This document shows, one piece after another, positions 45,895-56,660 of a stretch of DNA of 64,000 bases. Under the pieces are notes generated by a model. The model was given only the letters and a program-made list of their open reading frames with translations, ran no database searches and had not been told where the DNA came from. This DNA comes from Diogma glabrata. Taxonomy: Eukaryota > Arthropoda > Insecta > Diptera > Cylindrotomidae. The stretch is from contig OY856188.1 of NCBI GenBank assembly GCA_963693315.1, positions 252,875,905 through 252,939,904 on the forward strand, given 5' to 3'. The first letter of the stretch is position 1. Each line of letters begins with the position of its first letter. Position numbers and translations under genes: made by a program.

Positions 45895-46713
45895 TTGTAC
45901 TGTATGGTGTTGAAATGTAGGCCTGGCCGAATTTCAGTATCTATACCTGCAATGTCAAAGTTTAAGTCTCTGTCTCAACAAAATGGCAGCAGAGTAAACC
46001 AACAGCTTAGCATTGACTTCACCAACATTAGAGGTCTCAATTCGAATCTAAACGAGGTTCATCACTACATCGAAAAAAATAAACCTGACATATTGTTTTT
46101 TACGGAAATAATTGTTAGTAGCAAAGCATCGAAATTGGATCTCCATAAATACCGGATAAATAGTTACGAATTTCCTTTTATATCCAGCATGGTGTCTGTG
46201 TATCTGTTCGAAATTCCCTTTCATGTATGAGAATTAAGGCTTTGAGTTGAACTCTAAGCACCATAATTCTCTACTCTACTCTTCAGTATTCATCGCGCTC
46301 TGACGTAGGAATGAATCCTCCCCTCTAAGGAAATTCAAAATATCCTTGAATCGTGTGCGCAGTATAATCGACAAACAAGAGCTGTCGAATTATCCCATCC
46401 ATTTGTTGTACAAATACCTCGTTGTAGAATTGTGTCCTTCCAGGACGACTATTTTAAGAGATTGGCCAAATTGTGGAACTCAATGCCCTCCTCTGTATTT
46501 CCCGATGAATTTTCCCCTCAGGTATTTAAAGAAAATGTCCATCGTCATTAAAACAATTAGTATAGTTATCCCTATATCCTCATTCCTTCCATTATCCTCA
46601 TCTCCTTCCTTTATAGTTGACATGGTATCTTCGGATATTCAATGAGTCTGAATAATGAATATTTCATATTTAGTGTGCTAAACATGTCTAACTAATTAAT
46701 AAAAAAAAAAAAA
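45895..46713 (+). pseudogene. Internally deleted non-LTR retrotransposon: endonuclease start joined to reverse transcriptase tail
   Basis: 45895-46230 encodes the start of an ORF2 endonuclease: IDFTNIRGLNSNLNEVHHYI, then KPDILFFTEIIVSS. After broken sequence, a frame at about 46330-46550 encodes the far C-terminus of such a protein: NRQTRAVELSHPF, FKRLAKLWNSMPSSVFPDEF, VFKENVHRH then stop. All reverse transcriptase motifs between are missing. A short 3' UTR and an A-rich tail at about 46701-46713 close it. The deletion must have happened before or during insertion, or later in the genome. The type is Jockey-like. Confidence 0.75.
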
Positions 46714-46729
46714 GATTTGAGAAAGATTT

Positions 46730-47040
46730 TGTAAGTTTTTGAGTACATTAGGCCAAGGGTTGGAGGTTGTGGGGGTCTCCTGAGCACCTGTTTTTTAAAA
46801 GATAACATTTCGAATCGGATGGAGATAATCGAATTGGATGGAGATTGGAAGGACAAATAACTGATTAATTTTTGAGCGATATCAGGATAAGTCGTTGGTG
46901 GCCTCTTGAGTACCTGCTTGTTTGAAAATTCAATAACATCAGGTTCTGATAATGATTTTTGACTAAATTTGGTAGAAATGCTAATATATTAAAGTATAGT
47001 TTGTTACAGTTTAGTTCTAACTTCCGGTCTATTCGTACAA
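46730..47040 (+). repeat. Member of the ~615 bp dispersed repeat family, partial
   Basis: It starts right after the poly(A) of the previous element with TTTTTGAGTACATTAGGCCA. It contains GGGGGTCTCCTGAGCACCTG, AACTGATTAATTTTTGAGCG, TTCAATAACATCAGGTTCTG and TAACTTCCGGTCTATTCG, each matching a block in 58255-61200. Confidence 0.7.
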
Positions 47041-47239
47041 TAGATTTTATGTGTGTTATAAAGATTTCAACGTTTGCGAATAGTCAATCGTATTTTGTAC
47101 GACACGTACTTCAATAAGTGTTGCGATTGGAATTTACTTTAAAATGATAACCATCGGGATGTCACACTTGCTAAGTTTCTAATGCACTTGCTAATACTAA
47201 ATTCGTTTCCATAAAATTTCTCAATTATTCACTATGTTA

Positions 47240-47730
47240 TTGACCACAGGTTTTTCGTCTGAAGCTTCTGCTCTCCGGGATAAATGTAAAGATTCAATTA
47301 TTGAGGACATTCTACATCGCATTTGGGTTGCTGATCAAGATTCCAACATTGATTGTTCGCCAGAAATATATAGAAATATATAACGAGACATTAATAAAGA
47401 TTAAGGATATTTGTATTCTGATTTAAAATACTTCCAGCAGCAGAAATCATTAACAGCGATGTTCAATGTGAACAACAATACGATACAACCTTTTAAGCTA
47501 CTTATGTTGCTAAAGCAACTGCAAACTGTTGCGCAAAAGATGGATTTTTATTTTTGGACGGAGCAGTTGGCACTGGAAAAAACATTCTCAATGATACTTA
47601 CTCGCATTCGATCACAAAATCATATTGAGTTGGCAATTACCTCATCAGGCATTGCAACAACCTTGATCGATGATTTGTGAACCAGACATTCAGCACTCAA
47701 GTTCAGATTCATCCATCTACAATATCTTTT
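47240..47730 (+). pseudogene. Pif1-family helicase fragment, Helitron-type
   Basis: In changing frames the order is: SSEASALRDKCKDSIIEDIL, then VADQDSNIDCSPEIY, then a Walker A motif FLDGAVGTGK near 47555-47585. A frame change follows, then TRIRSQNHIELAITSSGIAT and TRHSALK. This arrangement, with GxxGTGKT and the SSGIAA-like motif, is that of Helitron Rep/helicase proteins in insects. The rest of the helicase, the Rep domain and the Helitron ends are not visible. Confidence 0.75.
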
Positions 47731-47994
47731 CTTCAATCCTTTTATGAAGTAATCTTTTTTCTCCAAACCAGGGTTATATATATTCTTCGCCATAAATGGA
47801 TTCAATGGATTTGTTGATATACAAGATTTCTTACTTTAAAAAAAAAGATGATGATTACATTTTTGGAGTAATTCTGATTCATATACAAATTTTAATCGCT
47901 TCATACAAAATTTCAGCCTTTTTATGGATATTAGTTCTGAATCTTCAATGTTTTGTTTATTTCAATAAACAATCTCCGAGGAGTTTTTTACCAT

Positions 47995-48300
47995 CGTTAC
48001 CCTCGGTGGGCAGAAACGTCAACCGAGGAGAGCGATGTCCCCTCTAATGGCATAACCAATTGTTGACAAGCAATTATATCTCTGATACAACAACCAACAA
48101 ATTGTTTGGGTTTGTAATCCTTGTAAAATTTTACTCTTTCCTCGTTTAAAATTACACACTGTCATAAAATATGGTCTACTGTTTCGTAGATCAACGTACA
48201 GCTGCATTTGGCATCTCGAATTATATTCACTCTTTCCAAGTGTGATTTAAGGGCGTAGTGGTTGGCTGTAACTCTTCCAAATTCCACCAAAAACTCTCGA
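47995..48300 (-). pseudogene. C-terminal tail of a non-LTR retrotransposon ORF2 (I/R1-like)
   Basis: On the minus strand from 48300, one frame reads FGRVTANHYALKSHLERV, then AKCSCTLIYETVDHIL, a stop, QCVILNEERVKFY, and so on to a stop near 47998. The pattern TxNHYALxxHLxR followed by C-x-C, His and Cys is the conserved region after the RNase H domain in I/R1/Jockey-type elements. There is one internal stop, where the family normally has a Trp. Nothing upstream of this tail is present. Confidence 0.65.
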
Positions 48301-48436
48301 TTTTACATTAACACATTATTTTAATCAAAATAATATTACTGTACTTTATGTTAAAGATAAAACATATGCTCTGTTACGTTTACTTAAATTAAGATCTATA
48401 ATAGATAAATTGCATAAATATGAGTTTATAGGTGCA

Positions 48437-48538
48437 GCAGCTAAATTTGAATTGAAACGGTGAAGTGACAAGTTTTTCGATGAAAATAATGAAAAAATTT
48501 TTTAGCACTTCACCGTTTCACAGTTACAGAATTTGAAT
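48437..48538. mobile_element. ~105 bp MITE, copy 2
   Basis: GCAGCTAAATTTGAATTGAA and GGTGAAGTGACAAGTTTTTC at left, with the inverse GCACTTCACCGTTTCACAGT and TACAGAATTTGAATG at right. It is a member of the family at 19139-19246. Confidence 0.7.
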
Positions 48539-50015
48539 GTTGGTAACGAATGTCAACGTTAAATTTTTTTGATTTTTTTTTCGAAGCTAGAGGTGAATTG
48601 ATTCTTTAAATCCTTTATCTTAAGTTTCAGTATATTGAAAATTTAGATTTATGTTTGTGCTTTTGGTCTACTTCTCCTTCTGAAAAAAGTCATCCATTCC
48701 AAGAAGTTATGACCATTAAAAAAACCATAATTAATTGTTGTTGTCAGTGTAAATATATTTTTTTTTGACATTCATCTTACAATGATCATAGTAAAATTTA
48801 AATACTTACGGTCATTGAATTTTAATTTTAGGTTTGGTATTTGCTTTCATTTTTTCCCATAGAAATTCATTTTAATTTTCAATAACTTTTTTAATTATTT
48901 TAATCAGCTTACCTTTATCATGTTTTTATGCAAACCTATTTAAGTTACAAGTAATATACATGTTGCAAAATATTAATGAAATCATTTAAGATAACGAAAG
49001 AAGTAAAGTTATGTTAGTGGCGGGCATGCGCGACATTAAATTAATTTTTGTGAATGTGTATAATTTTGAAAAGAGTTGTTTCGTACTTAGCTGGTATTTA
49101 GTAGTTTAAGTCAACAATGTTGATCTCCATAAAATGGCACTTTGGGTGTGCTGTGACTCTTACGCTTAACGCCACAATTGTTTTGTTGGGGAATATACTG
49201 CCTTAATGCAATGTAGTAGTTCGTTTCGGTGGCTTTTAGATACAGCCTTTTAGAACCCAGTGTATTTTATGCATAATTTAACTTAGTTTCATCAAACCGA
49301 TGGATTATTGATAACTGAAGTAATTTATTTAAATGATTTTAAATTTTTCAAATGTCATCGGACAGTTTAGAAATAAAAACTATTAAATAAAACCAGTACA
49401 GCAATATCATTAAAGTAAAATTGTTATAGTTAAAATAGTTGTTTTTAAATTTAATATTGGTAACTTTTCTAACGCAATTCTGTAATTACGATGAACGGTA
49501 AACTGATATTGTTGATGAAAAAAATTAGAAACTGGACATTATTAGCTAGATTGAACTTAAAAGAACCAGTTTTGTGGTTAGTAAAGACATATTATTTATG
49601 TGCATATTTGGGGCTTTCTTTTACAAATCGAACAGATTTGGACAAAATCTGACCGACACATTTTTGATTTGGCTGAGTTTTTAATTCACCAAAATTTTAA
49701 ATTGTGTGAAGTAATTCAATCTATCGAGAAAAAAAAATTTTTACATACCCCAAATTTTGTTTTGGACCATTCTCTATCTAAATAGCCAATAAAAATGGTG
49801 GTATACGTCTATGTGTGGGTGGGTGGGTGGGTATGTGGGTGACCTTTCTGCATAGGATCTTAATGAAACTTTGGCAAATGACACAGGCTCACTTGAAAAT
49901 GGTAAATCTGGATTCATTTCAAATTTGGACCAAATGGCGGGGGGTCTCTCCAGCCCCTCTAATTATAATAATTTATTTTGAACGTAAAAACCGTAATACC
50001 TTAAATAATACCTCA
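48539..50015. other. No gene; GGGT microsatellite
   Basis: AT-rich. A (GTGG)n run lies at about 49816-49841. The adjacent block 49840-49965 (CTTAATGAAACTTTGGCAAATG, then GGCGGGGGGTCTCTCC) may be a further distant member of the 615 bp family. Confidence 0.45.
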
Positions 50016-50863
50016 ATAATGGTATTACAAACATATAAATTAAAAATAATTTATTTCAACACTATGCATTTCGATATGTTCACATTTCATTATCAAGTGT
50101 ATACTAAATAAAGAAAAATGAAAAAATATAAAACTTTTAACAAAAATGGAAAACTAGATTTTAACAATAAATGAAAACCAAAAAGAAAGAAAAACAATAT
50201 CAAAAATTAAGTTATAAAATTAAATGAAAATGAATGAATTTGTTCCGCTTCAATATTCATTAAAATATTTTTATATTTGTTTATGAAATAACTTTCCCAA
50301 CCATCTAACTCCTTATTGTTCTTAATTTGTTTTAAAATCTTCAAATCAATATTAGAGTGGCCTGTTTCGATGACATGATGAGCCACTGCAGAGTTATTTG
50401 GTCTGTTGTATTTAATATGAGCTATGTGTTCTTTGAATCTTATATCAATAGCTCTTTTCGTTTGACCTACGTAAATTTTATCACATTCATTACATAATAT
50501 TTGGTAAATGCCAAATTTTTTAATATCGATTAATTTGTCTTTTGGGTTGCCGAGTAAATTACTTAATTTATTTTGATTCGAGTAAACCAAATCTATATCA
50601 TATTTTTTAAAAATTGTTTTTAATTTATTACTTAATTTCCTTGCATATTTGAATGATGAAAATCGAAAGAAATTATTATTTTTTCTTTTATTTTGCTGGT
50701 AAAGTGTAGTTAAACTATGCAATTTCAATTTTTTTGAATGTTTATTAATTAAATTGTTTATTATATCAGGATTAATGCCATTGACATAAGCTAAATTCTT
50801 TATATATTGTTTTTCATTTTCAAAATTATTAATAGAAAGTGGAATTCTACACATTCTATATAC
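50016..50863 (-). pseudogene. Penelope-like element, 3' part: GIY-YIG endonuclease
   Basis: An open frame on the minus strand (50854-50207, 215 codons) ends in a GIY-YIG nuclease domain. Its features are GIYQILCNECDKIYVG with a CxxC inside, TKRAIDIRFKEHI supplying the conserved Arg, and HHVIETGH then GWESYFI with the conserved Glu. In Penelope-like elements this domain follows the reverse transcriptase and cuts the target. The reading frame enters from the right side of the Gypsy insertion: the reverse transcriptase part is at 57672-57336. The 3' UTR to about 50016 is repeated in inverse form at 58033-58240. The domain itself is intact, but the gene is split and 5'-truncated. Confidence 0.85.
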
Positions 50864-51534
50864 TGTTACGTTTTTCCAACTTTCTTTCGAATTGGCCTTA
50901 CTCTCAATTCGATAAACGCAATTCCCAATCTCTTCTGAGTTCGATCACTGATTAGTAAGCACAAACACCAGGTTTTATTAAGTCTTCAACTCCTTGATTG
51001 TTCCACAACAACAGGAAAACAATACAGCAAAGAATATTCCTAACTAGAATATTCTTCCAACAGCTTCAGAAACTCCAACGGTTGATTGTAGAAATTTCCA
51101 GTAATAACAGCGTTAAAATAATACACAAAATATTTCTATTCAATGACACTTATAACTTTATTACACTTATAACTTTACACAAAATCTAATTTAAAGATCA
51201 CTTTTATAATTTTAACTTCACAATCGCAGGTTTAAAATAAAACTAATTAAAAACTACAATAGGTAATCTTCTTATATACCTTCTGCAATACTTCTAGATA
51301 ATTCGACATCACTTTCCAGAAACCTTGAGAAAATATTAGAATATTCGATTATTTTACGTTATGTTGATTTGATTCATAAAATCGTTTATGTTGACCCTAT
51401 TTCTAAGAAGAGACAACAACAACAATATTCATTTCATTCAATTTCTGTTATGTTTTGTTGATTTTATTTTCCTGGAAGTGACCGTAATCGTTTAGATCTT
51501 TCTGTAATCGTCAAGATTTTCTGCAATCGTAACA
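50864..51534 (-). repeat. 3' LTR of the Gypsy element
   Basis: 671 bp, TG...CA ends. It carries the same features as the 5' LTR, including TATATAAG on the minus strand at 51271-51278. The open frame 50998-51189 within it is identical to that in the other LTR and is not a gene. Confidence 0.95.
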
Positions 51535-51550
51535 ATACCCTCCACTTAAG
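51535..51550 (-). promoter_or_regulatory. Polypurine tract
   Basis: On the minus strand AAGTGGAGGGTAT directly precedes the 3' LTR, the expected place and composition for plus-strand DNA priming. Confidence 0.7.
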
Positions 51551-54500
51551 CCTGTTCGTCCCGAACAGGATCTAGCTCTCCTTTGTATAAGGCCAATCTT
51601 TCCAAATGTACGACTTTCGCTTTGCCCCGATGGCCTTTCCTAATTCTATAAACCACGTCATTCAACTTGGTTATAATGTTGTAAGGTCCTTCCCATGCAG
51701 CTTGCAGTTTTGGTGATAACCCTCGTTTTCGTTGTGGGTTGTGTAGCCATACTAATTGTCCTTCTTCAAAACCTTTATTATTAGATCGTATATCATATCG
51801 GGCTTTCATTCTATCACTGGTCAGTTGTATCTTCTGCCGAACAAGCTTGTGAATATCCTCAAGGTTCTCCCTGATTCGGTTGACGTATTCTTGCGCAGAC
51901 AATGATGTTGATGGTACCGCTCCAAATTTGAGGTCACCAGGAAGTCTTAAATCACTTCCAAAAATAGTTTGAGCTGGTGTCATGGTCGTGGTGTCATGAA
52001 CTGCTGATCTGTATGCCATCAAAAATAAAGGAATATGTTGATCCCAGTTACGTTGGTTCTTACTGACCACTTTAGCTAGAAATTCCTCCAAAGTAGCATT
52101 GAATCTCTCAACCATCCCATCTGACTGTGGGTGTGAAGCTGTCGTTCTCGTTTTGTTAATCCCCAGCATTTGACAAATTTCCTGGAATACAGCTGACTCG
52201 AAGTTCCGTCCCTGATCGGTGTGGATCTCCATAGGAACTCCATAGCGGCTAATCCAATTATTTATCACAGCTTCAGCGATTGTGGTTGCTTCCTGGTTGG
52301 GAATCGCACACACTTCCGGCCACTTACTGAAGTAGTCCATGATCACAAGCACATATTTATTCTGATTATCAGTTGTTGGAAATGGTCCCGCTACATCCAT
52401 TGCGATCCTTTCAAATGGAGCACCTACATTGTATTGCTTCATTTTTCCACGACTTCTTCGTGCGGGTCCTTTCACCGCCGCACATTTATCGCATTTTTGA
52501 CACCACTCCACAATTGATTGCCGAGTCCCTGACCAGTAAAACCGTTGTCGTATTTTTGCAAGAGTTTTGTTGATCCCAAGATGACCTCCACTCGTTCCTT
52601 CGTGATACTCTTTCAATACTGCTGGTATTTTCCCTTTTGGTACCACTGTAAGGGATTGCTTTATCTTGCCATCTGAGCTTTCCCATACCCTCTTTAAACA
52701 TCCATTCTCTAGCTGAAGACTGTCCCATTGCGCCCAGTACGCCTTCAAAGTTGGAGTTTTATCAGCAATATCTCCCCATACTGGTTTGCAACCCTTTTCC
52801 TTGGACTCGATGATCGGTGCAAGATCCGGATCTTCTAATTGATCTCTCCTTATGGCTTCAGCAGTCCATTCATCGTCAGGTAGCACTTGTAGTAATCGGA
52901 CATCGATGATGTTCTCCTTATTTTCTTGACGACTGCAATGCTTACATTCAACTTGACAGGGTCGTCTCGATAATGCATCAGCGTTCCCATGTGCAGTACC
53001 CTTTCGATGTTCAATGTCCAAATCGTACGCCTGCAACCGTTCGATCCAACGTGCTACTTGTCCCTCTGGATTTTTGAACTGGAGTAACCACCTTAACGCA
53101 CCATGGTCAGTTCTGAGATGAAATTTCTGACCATACAAGTATTTATGGAAATGTTTGACGGATTCCACAATAGCCAATAATTCCTTTCGAGTTACACAAT
53201 AATTCCGCTCCGGCTTGGATAGCATTTTCGAGAAATAAGCTATCACCTTTTCCTGACCATCTATATTCTGCGACAAGACTCCTCCTATACCTTCATTACT
53301 GGCATCAGTATCCAAAATAAACTGAACATTTGGTATAGGATAGGACAGAATTGGAGCCGTACATAATCTCCTGCGGAGCTCCACAAATGCTTGTTCCTGA
53401 GGTTCATTCCATTCAAATGCCTTATCTTTTCTGGTTAACTCATGCAGACTTTTGGCAACGTTGGCGAATCCTGGCACAAACCGTCTGTAATATGTGCACA
53501 ATCCAAGAAAGCTTCGTAGTTCATGTAGGTTCTTTGGTCTTGGCCAGTTCATAACTGCTGCAATCTTGTCGGAATCTGTATGAATTCCCATTGCCGTAAC
53601 CTTGTGTCCCAAATATTTTACTTCTTCCTTGAAAAGTGAACACTTTTTGGGACTTAACTTTAAACCGGCTGCTTGCAACCTTTCCAGTACCTCCGCCAAG
53701 TTCCTCAAGTGGTCATCAAAGTCTTTTCCCATGACGATGATGTCATCCAAATATACAAGGCATGTTTTCCAGTGCAAGCCTTTTAGTACCCGTTCCATTA
53801 ATCTCTCGAAAGTTGCGGGCGCGTTGCATAACCCAAATGGCATGACATTAAATTGCCATAGTCCATTCCCTACACTGAACGCTGTTTTCTCCCGATCTTC
53901 ATCCGCAACTTCAACCTGCCAGTAACCACTCTGCAGATCCAATGTTGAAAACAATTTTGAGCCCGATAATGTATCCAGTGTATCATCAATCCTAGGCAAT
54001 GGGTAGCTATCCTTCTTAGTAACTATGTTTAGTTTCCTGTAGTCAACACAAAATCTCAAGCTCCCATCTTTCTTGCCAACCAACACCACAGGTGAGCTCC
54101 AGGGACTGTCTGAAGGCTCAATTACACCAGCTTCTTTCATATCTCTTACCATTTTATCAGCTTCCTCTCTTTTAGCCAATGGTAATCGTCTTGGTGCCTG
54201 GCGTATCGGCTTTTCTGCTCCGGTGTCAATACGATGTTTTACCATATTGGTTCTGCCATTCCCTTCAGGTGTACTACAGAATACAGACTTGTGCCGCTCC
54301 AACAATTGACGTGCTGCTTTCTTCTGTTCTTCTGAAAGCCCTTCTGTCCATTTCTGCACAAGTTGCTCCATTTCTGCTTTTTGTTGTTTTGTGTTGACCG
54401 AGCAATTGATGTTTTTCTGCTCGCACTTTATTATTTTAGCTACCTCTTCACATTGTCCTATGATTGATCCTTTCTTCATTGTTTTCTGGGTATCTGACAG

Positions 54501-55085
54501 ATTTAAAACTCTTACTGGTATTTTGTAATCAGCATCCGATCTAACTAAGGTTTTTCCTATTACGACTTCTTTATAATTTTGATCTTGTTTATTGGCTTCC
54601 ACAACCCACAACCTGGGTGACCCAGAACCTCCTTCCAATTTTCCCCAAATGATTGTTTCTGATTGGGGTGGCAGCTTTTCTCTGTGATCTAATATTATTC
54701 GACGGACACAATTTGAATCTTCACCATTAAATTGGAGTGGCAACTCGACATTTCCGTACGTGAGTACTCCTTTGCCAGCATCAATAACGAATCCATTTGG
54801 CCTCATGAAGTCCATTCCTAGGATGACTTCATCCACAATGTCAGCTACAACCACTTCATGTTGAAAGTGAGTACTCCCTATTTCAAAGTTGACCACTTTC
54901 TTTCCTTTAATACTTGCACTTTCGCCAGTAGCTGTCTGCATTCGGCATCTTCCTGCTGGTTTTAGTTTCCCTTTCACAATATCAGTGCGGACAATTGTAT
55001 TTGTTGCTCCCGTATCTAACGTGATGACACAACTTTTTCCATCAATATTAGCCCTAACAGTAAGGCTGTCACCTCCCCTTGTCAA
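51546..55085 (-). CDS. pol: Gypsy Pol polyprotein: protease, reverse transcriptase, RNase H, integrase
   Basis: 1179 codons, uninterrupted. Aspartic protease DTGAT at residues about 24-28. Reverse transcriptase about 290-460 with FCVDYRKLN, MPFGLCNAPATFERLM and YLDD at about 444-447. RNase H from about 585 (LDTDASNEGIGG). Integrase has an HHCC zinc domain (HEGTSGGH, CQKCDKC, about 830-870) and catalytic residues in MDVAGPF (about 895), HTDQGRNF (about 957) and DGMVERFN (about 992). The end shows a GPY-type module (WEGPYNI). The frame at 55085 starts with TTG, not ATG, and stays open upstream past the gag stop, so Pol is most likely made as a gag fusion by a -1 frameshift. It would be cut by its own protease. 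Confidence 0.97.
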   Translation of the reverse strand: MTRGGDSLTVRANIDGKSCVITLDTGATNTIVRTDIVKGKLKPAGRCRMQTATGESASIKGKKVVNFEIGSTHFQHEVVVADIVDEVILGMDFMRPNGFVIDAGKGVLTYGNVELPLQFNGEDSNCVRRIILDHREKLPPQSETIIWGKLEGGSGSPRLWVVEANKQDQNYKEVVIGKTLVRSDADYKIPVRVLNLSDTQKTMKKGSIIGQCEEVAKIIKCEQKNINCSVNTKQQKAEMEQLVQKWTEGLSEEQKKAARQLLERHKSVFCSTPEGNGRTNMVKHRIDTGAEKPIRQAPRRLPLAKREEADKMVRDMKEAGVIEPSDSPWSSPVVLVGKKDGSLRFCVDYRKLNIVTKKDSYPLPRIDDTLDTLSGSKLFSTLDLQSGYWQVEVADEDREKTAFSVGNGLWQFNVMPFGLCNAPATFERLMERVLKGLHWKTCLVYLDDIIVMGKDFDDHLRNLAEVLERLQAAGLKLSPKKCSLFKEEVKYLGHKVTAMGIHTDSDKIAAVMNWPRPKNLHELRSFLGLCTYYRRFVPGFANVAKSLHELTRKDKAFEWNEPQEQAFVELRRRLCTAPILSYPIPNVQFILDTDASNEGIGGVLSQNIDGQEKVIAYFSKMLSKPERNYCVTRKELLAIVESVKHFHKYLYGQKFHLRTDHGALRWLLQFKNPEGQVARWIERLQAYDLDIEHRKGTAHGNADALSRRPCQVECKHCSRQENKENIIDVRLLQVLPDDEWTAEAIRRDQLEDPDLAPIIESKEKGCKPVWGDIADKTPTLKAYWAQWDSLQLENGCLKRVWESSDGKIKQSLTVVPKGKIPAVLKEYHEGTSGGHLGINKTLAKIRQRFYWSGTRQSIVEWCQKCDKCAAVKGPARRSRGKMKQYNVGAPFERIAMDVAGPFPTTDNQNKYVLVIMDYFSKWPEVCAIPNQEATTIAEAVINNWISRYGVPMEIHTDQGRNFESAVFQEICQMLGINKTRTTASHPQSDGMVERFNATLEEFLAKVVSKNQRNWDQHIPLFLMAYRSAVHDTTTMTPAQTIFGSDLRLPGDLKFGAVPSTSLSAQEYVNRIRENLEDIHKLVRQKIQLTSDRMKARYDIRSNNKGFEEGQLVWLHNPQRKRGLSPKLQAAWEGPYNIITKLNDVVYRIRKGHRGKAKVVHLERLALYKGELDPVRDEQA

Positions 55086-55144
55086 TCTCGAAACATGGAT
55101 GAAGGCTATGGGGCAATCGGTTGTGGGAGCCAGCTTACGCCCCT

Positions 55145-56626
55145 TTAGGCTGACTCGTTGTAGTTTAACTGATGCGGTGCTACTCCATTGTCTTCCCTAG
55201 CTTGCTGCACCCGTTCTTCTGCTTGACGTCGCTGCATAGGCGATGCTGATCTTGCTCGTTTCCTTCTAACATCTCGACATTCTCTCGAAATATGGCCCAA
55301 CTTGCCACATAACCAGCATCGTATTCTGTCACTTCGAATACTTTCTCGTGCTCTGGGCTTGTAATTGTTATCATCAGCCAACTCTACCCGGCGTATTTTA
55401 ATTGATGGTTTAATAATTGCTTGTGCCGTTTCATTTGTTAAGGCATAAGCAATGGTTTCTGCGAATGTTGGTTTTGGCGACAACATTACAGCTTTCCTTG
55501 TTTCCGGATCACGAATACCATCAGTAAACGCCTCGATCTTCATCTTCTCCATGAAATATGGTGGTGTATTTGAGTGTGCTAAATGAACAAGCCGCTCTAC
55601 AGCCGAGGAATAATCCTGTAGAGATTCACCATTTCGTTGCAAGCGACCTTTTAGCTCAATCCTGTATAATTCCTTTTTATGGTCGCTGCCATATTTTCGT
55701 TCCAATGCATTCATTACTTCAGCATAGCTTTTTCGGTCATTTTCAGGCACTGCCTGTAGTGCTTCAGCTGCTTCACCTTTAAGCGCAACTATCAATGCAG
55801 CAAGACGATTTTCTGCGTTCCAAACATTCTGGTCTGCTGCTGTCTCAAACTGGAACTTAAAGATGCCGAAAGATGTGGTTCCGTCATACGATGGTGGTTT
55901 CAATTTAATATTAGCTACTTGCTGCACCACCTGGGAAGTAACTTTAGTCGTCTCAACATCCTGCAACCGTTTTTCGAAATCATCAACTTTGGAAAGTACC
56001 TTTTTGTTTTCGTCAAGCACTTTTTGTTCTAATTCTTGGATATCGTTTTGAATCTTCTCGACTTTTCCATCGAATGCCGTTGACATTTGTAGAAGTTTCT
56101 CATTCATAATTTGTTTGACTTCATCGCGACTCATAGCAATGTTTGTGTTTATTGCTTCTAACTGTTGATTGATGTTGAGACTAATTTCTTCCTTAGTAGC
56201 AGCCATTTGTTGATTGATGTTACAACTAATTTCTTCCTTGGTAGCAGCCAAGCTTTGATTCACATTGGAACTTACAACATCCAGTTTTTGATTCATATTG
56301 GCATTTACGGCAGCCAATTGCTGATTCTGTTGACTGATGTTCAAACTCATCTGTTGCATCATAGCCATTAACTGCGTAAAATCACAATTTGCAGGTGGCA
56401 ATGAGGTTGTTGTTTCCGCAACAGAACTTTTCTCTTCATCAACTGTTACTGAATCAGCATTCGTACTAATCACTCCAAACTGGTAACTTTCCACAACTAC
56501 TCCACTAGCTTCTATAGCTTCTCGAAGCCGTATAGTCAATTCAGTTTTGTTGCCGGTTGTTGCCAATCCACGTTGTTCTAGTTCTTTCTTTAACTCAAGA
56601 ACCTTCAAATCACTTAACAAAACCAT
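55145..56626 (-). CDS. gag: Gypsy Gag protein with SAP motif and zinc knuckle
   Basis: 493 codons. Residues about 1-42 (LSDLKVLELKKELEQRGLAT and TGNKTELTIRLREAI) match a SAP DNA-binding motif. Residues about 85-220 are Gln/Asn-rich and coiled-coil-like, with three 15-residue repeats (NQSLAATKEEIS, NQQMAATKEEIS, NQQLEAINTNI). Residues about 245-420 are the retrotransposon capsid domain (PPSYDGTTSFGIFKFQFETA and KGRLQRNGESLQDY). A CCHC zinc knuckle, CWLCGKLGHISREC, lies near residue 450. It forms the particle and packages RNA. The C-terminus overlaps the open pol frame. A SAP motif is unusual in capsid proteins and might link the particle or integration complex to chromatin; that is inference. 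Confidence 0.95.
   Translation of the reverse strand: MVLLSDLKVLELKKELEQRGLATTGNKTELTIRLREAIEASGVVVESYQFGVISTNADSVTVDEEKSSVAETTTSLPPANCDFTQLMAMMQQMSLNISQQNQQLAAVNANMNQKLDVVSSNVNQSLAATKEEISCNINQQMAATKEEISLNINQQLEAINTNIAMSRDEVKQIMNEKLLQMSTAFDGKVEKIQNDIQELEQKVLDENKKVLSKVDDFEKRLQDVETTKVTSQVVQQVANIKLKPPSYDGTTSFGIFKFQFETAADQNVWNAENRLAALIVALKGEAAEALQAVPENDRKSYAEVMNALERKYGSDHKKELYRIELKGRLQRNGESLQDYSSAVERLVHLAHSNTPPYFMEKMKIEAFTDGIRDPETRKAVMLSPKPTFAETIAYALTNETAQAIIKPSIKIRRVELADDNNYKPRARESIRSDRIRCWLCGKLGHISRECRDVRRKRARSASPMQRRQAEERVQQAREDNGVAPHQLNYNESA
55163..55169 (-). promoter_or_regulatory. Candidate -1 ribosomal frameshift site GTTAAAC
   Basis: In the gag frame the codons read CAG TTA AAC, so the heptamer G TTA AAC is correctly phased for a -1 slip into pol, which is one base back. 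It lies six codons before the gag stop. A short GC-containing region that could pair (CAGCC with GGCT about 20 bases further) follows. Confidence 0.6.
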
Positions 56627-56642
56627 TATTAACAGCTAACTA

Positions 56643-56660
56643 ATCCGCCGATGTCACCAA
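56643..56660 (-). promoter_or_regulatory. Primer binding site
   Basis: Immediately inside the 5' LTR the minus strand reads (T)TGGTGACATCGGCGG, starting with TGG as a tRNA 3' CCA complement should. I could not assign the tRNA. Confidence 0.6.

Noticed and set aside
50998..51189. 63-codon frame identical to one at 56795-56986
   Set aside because: Identity is due to the two LTRs; it overlaps the transcription control region and has no coding features.
52221..54397. Several plus-strand frames of 60-107 codons
   Set aside because: They are antisense shadows of the intact Gypsy pol gene.
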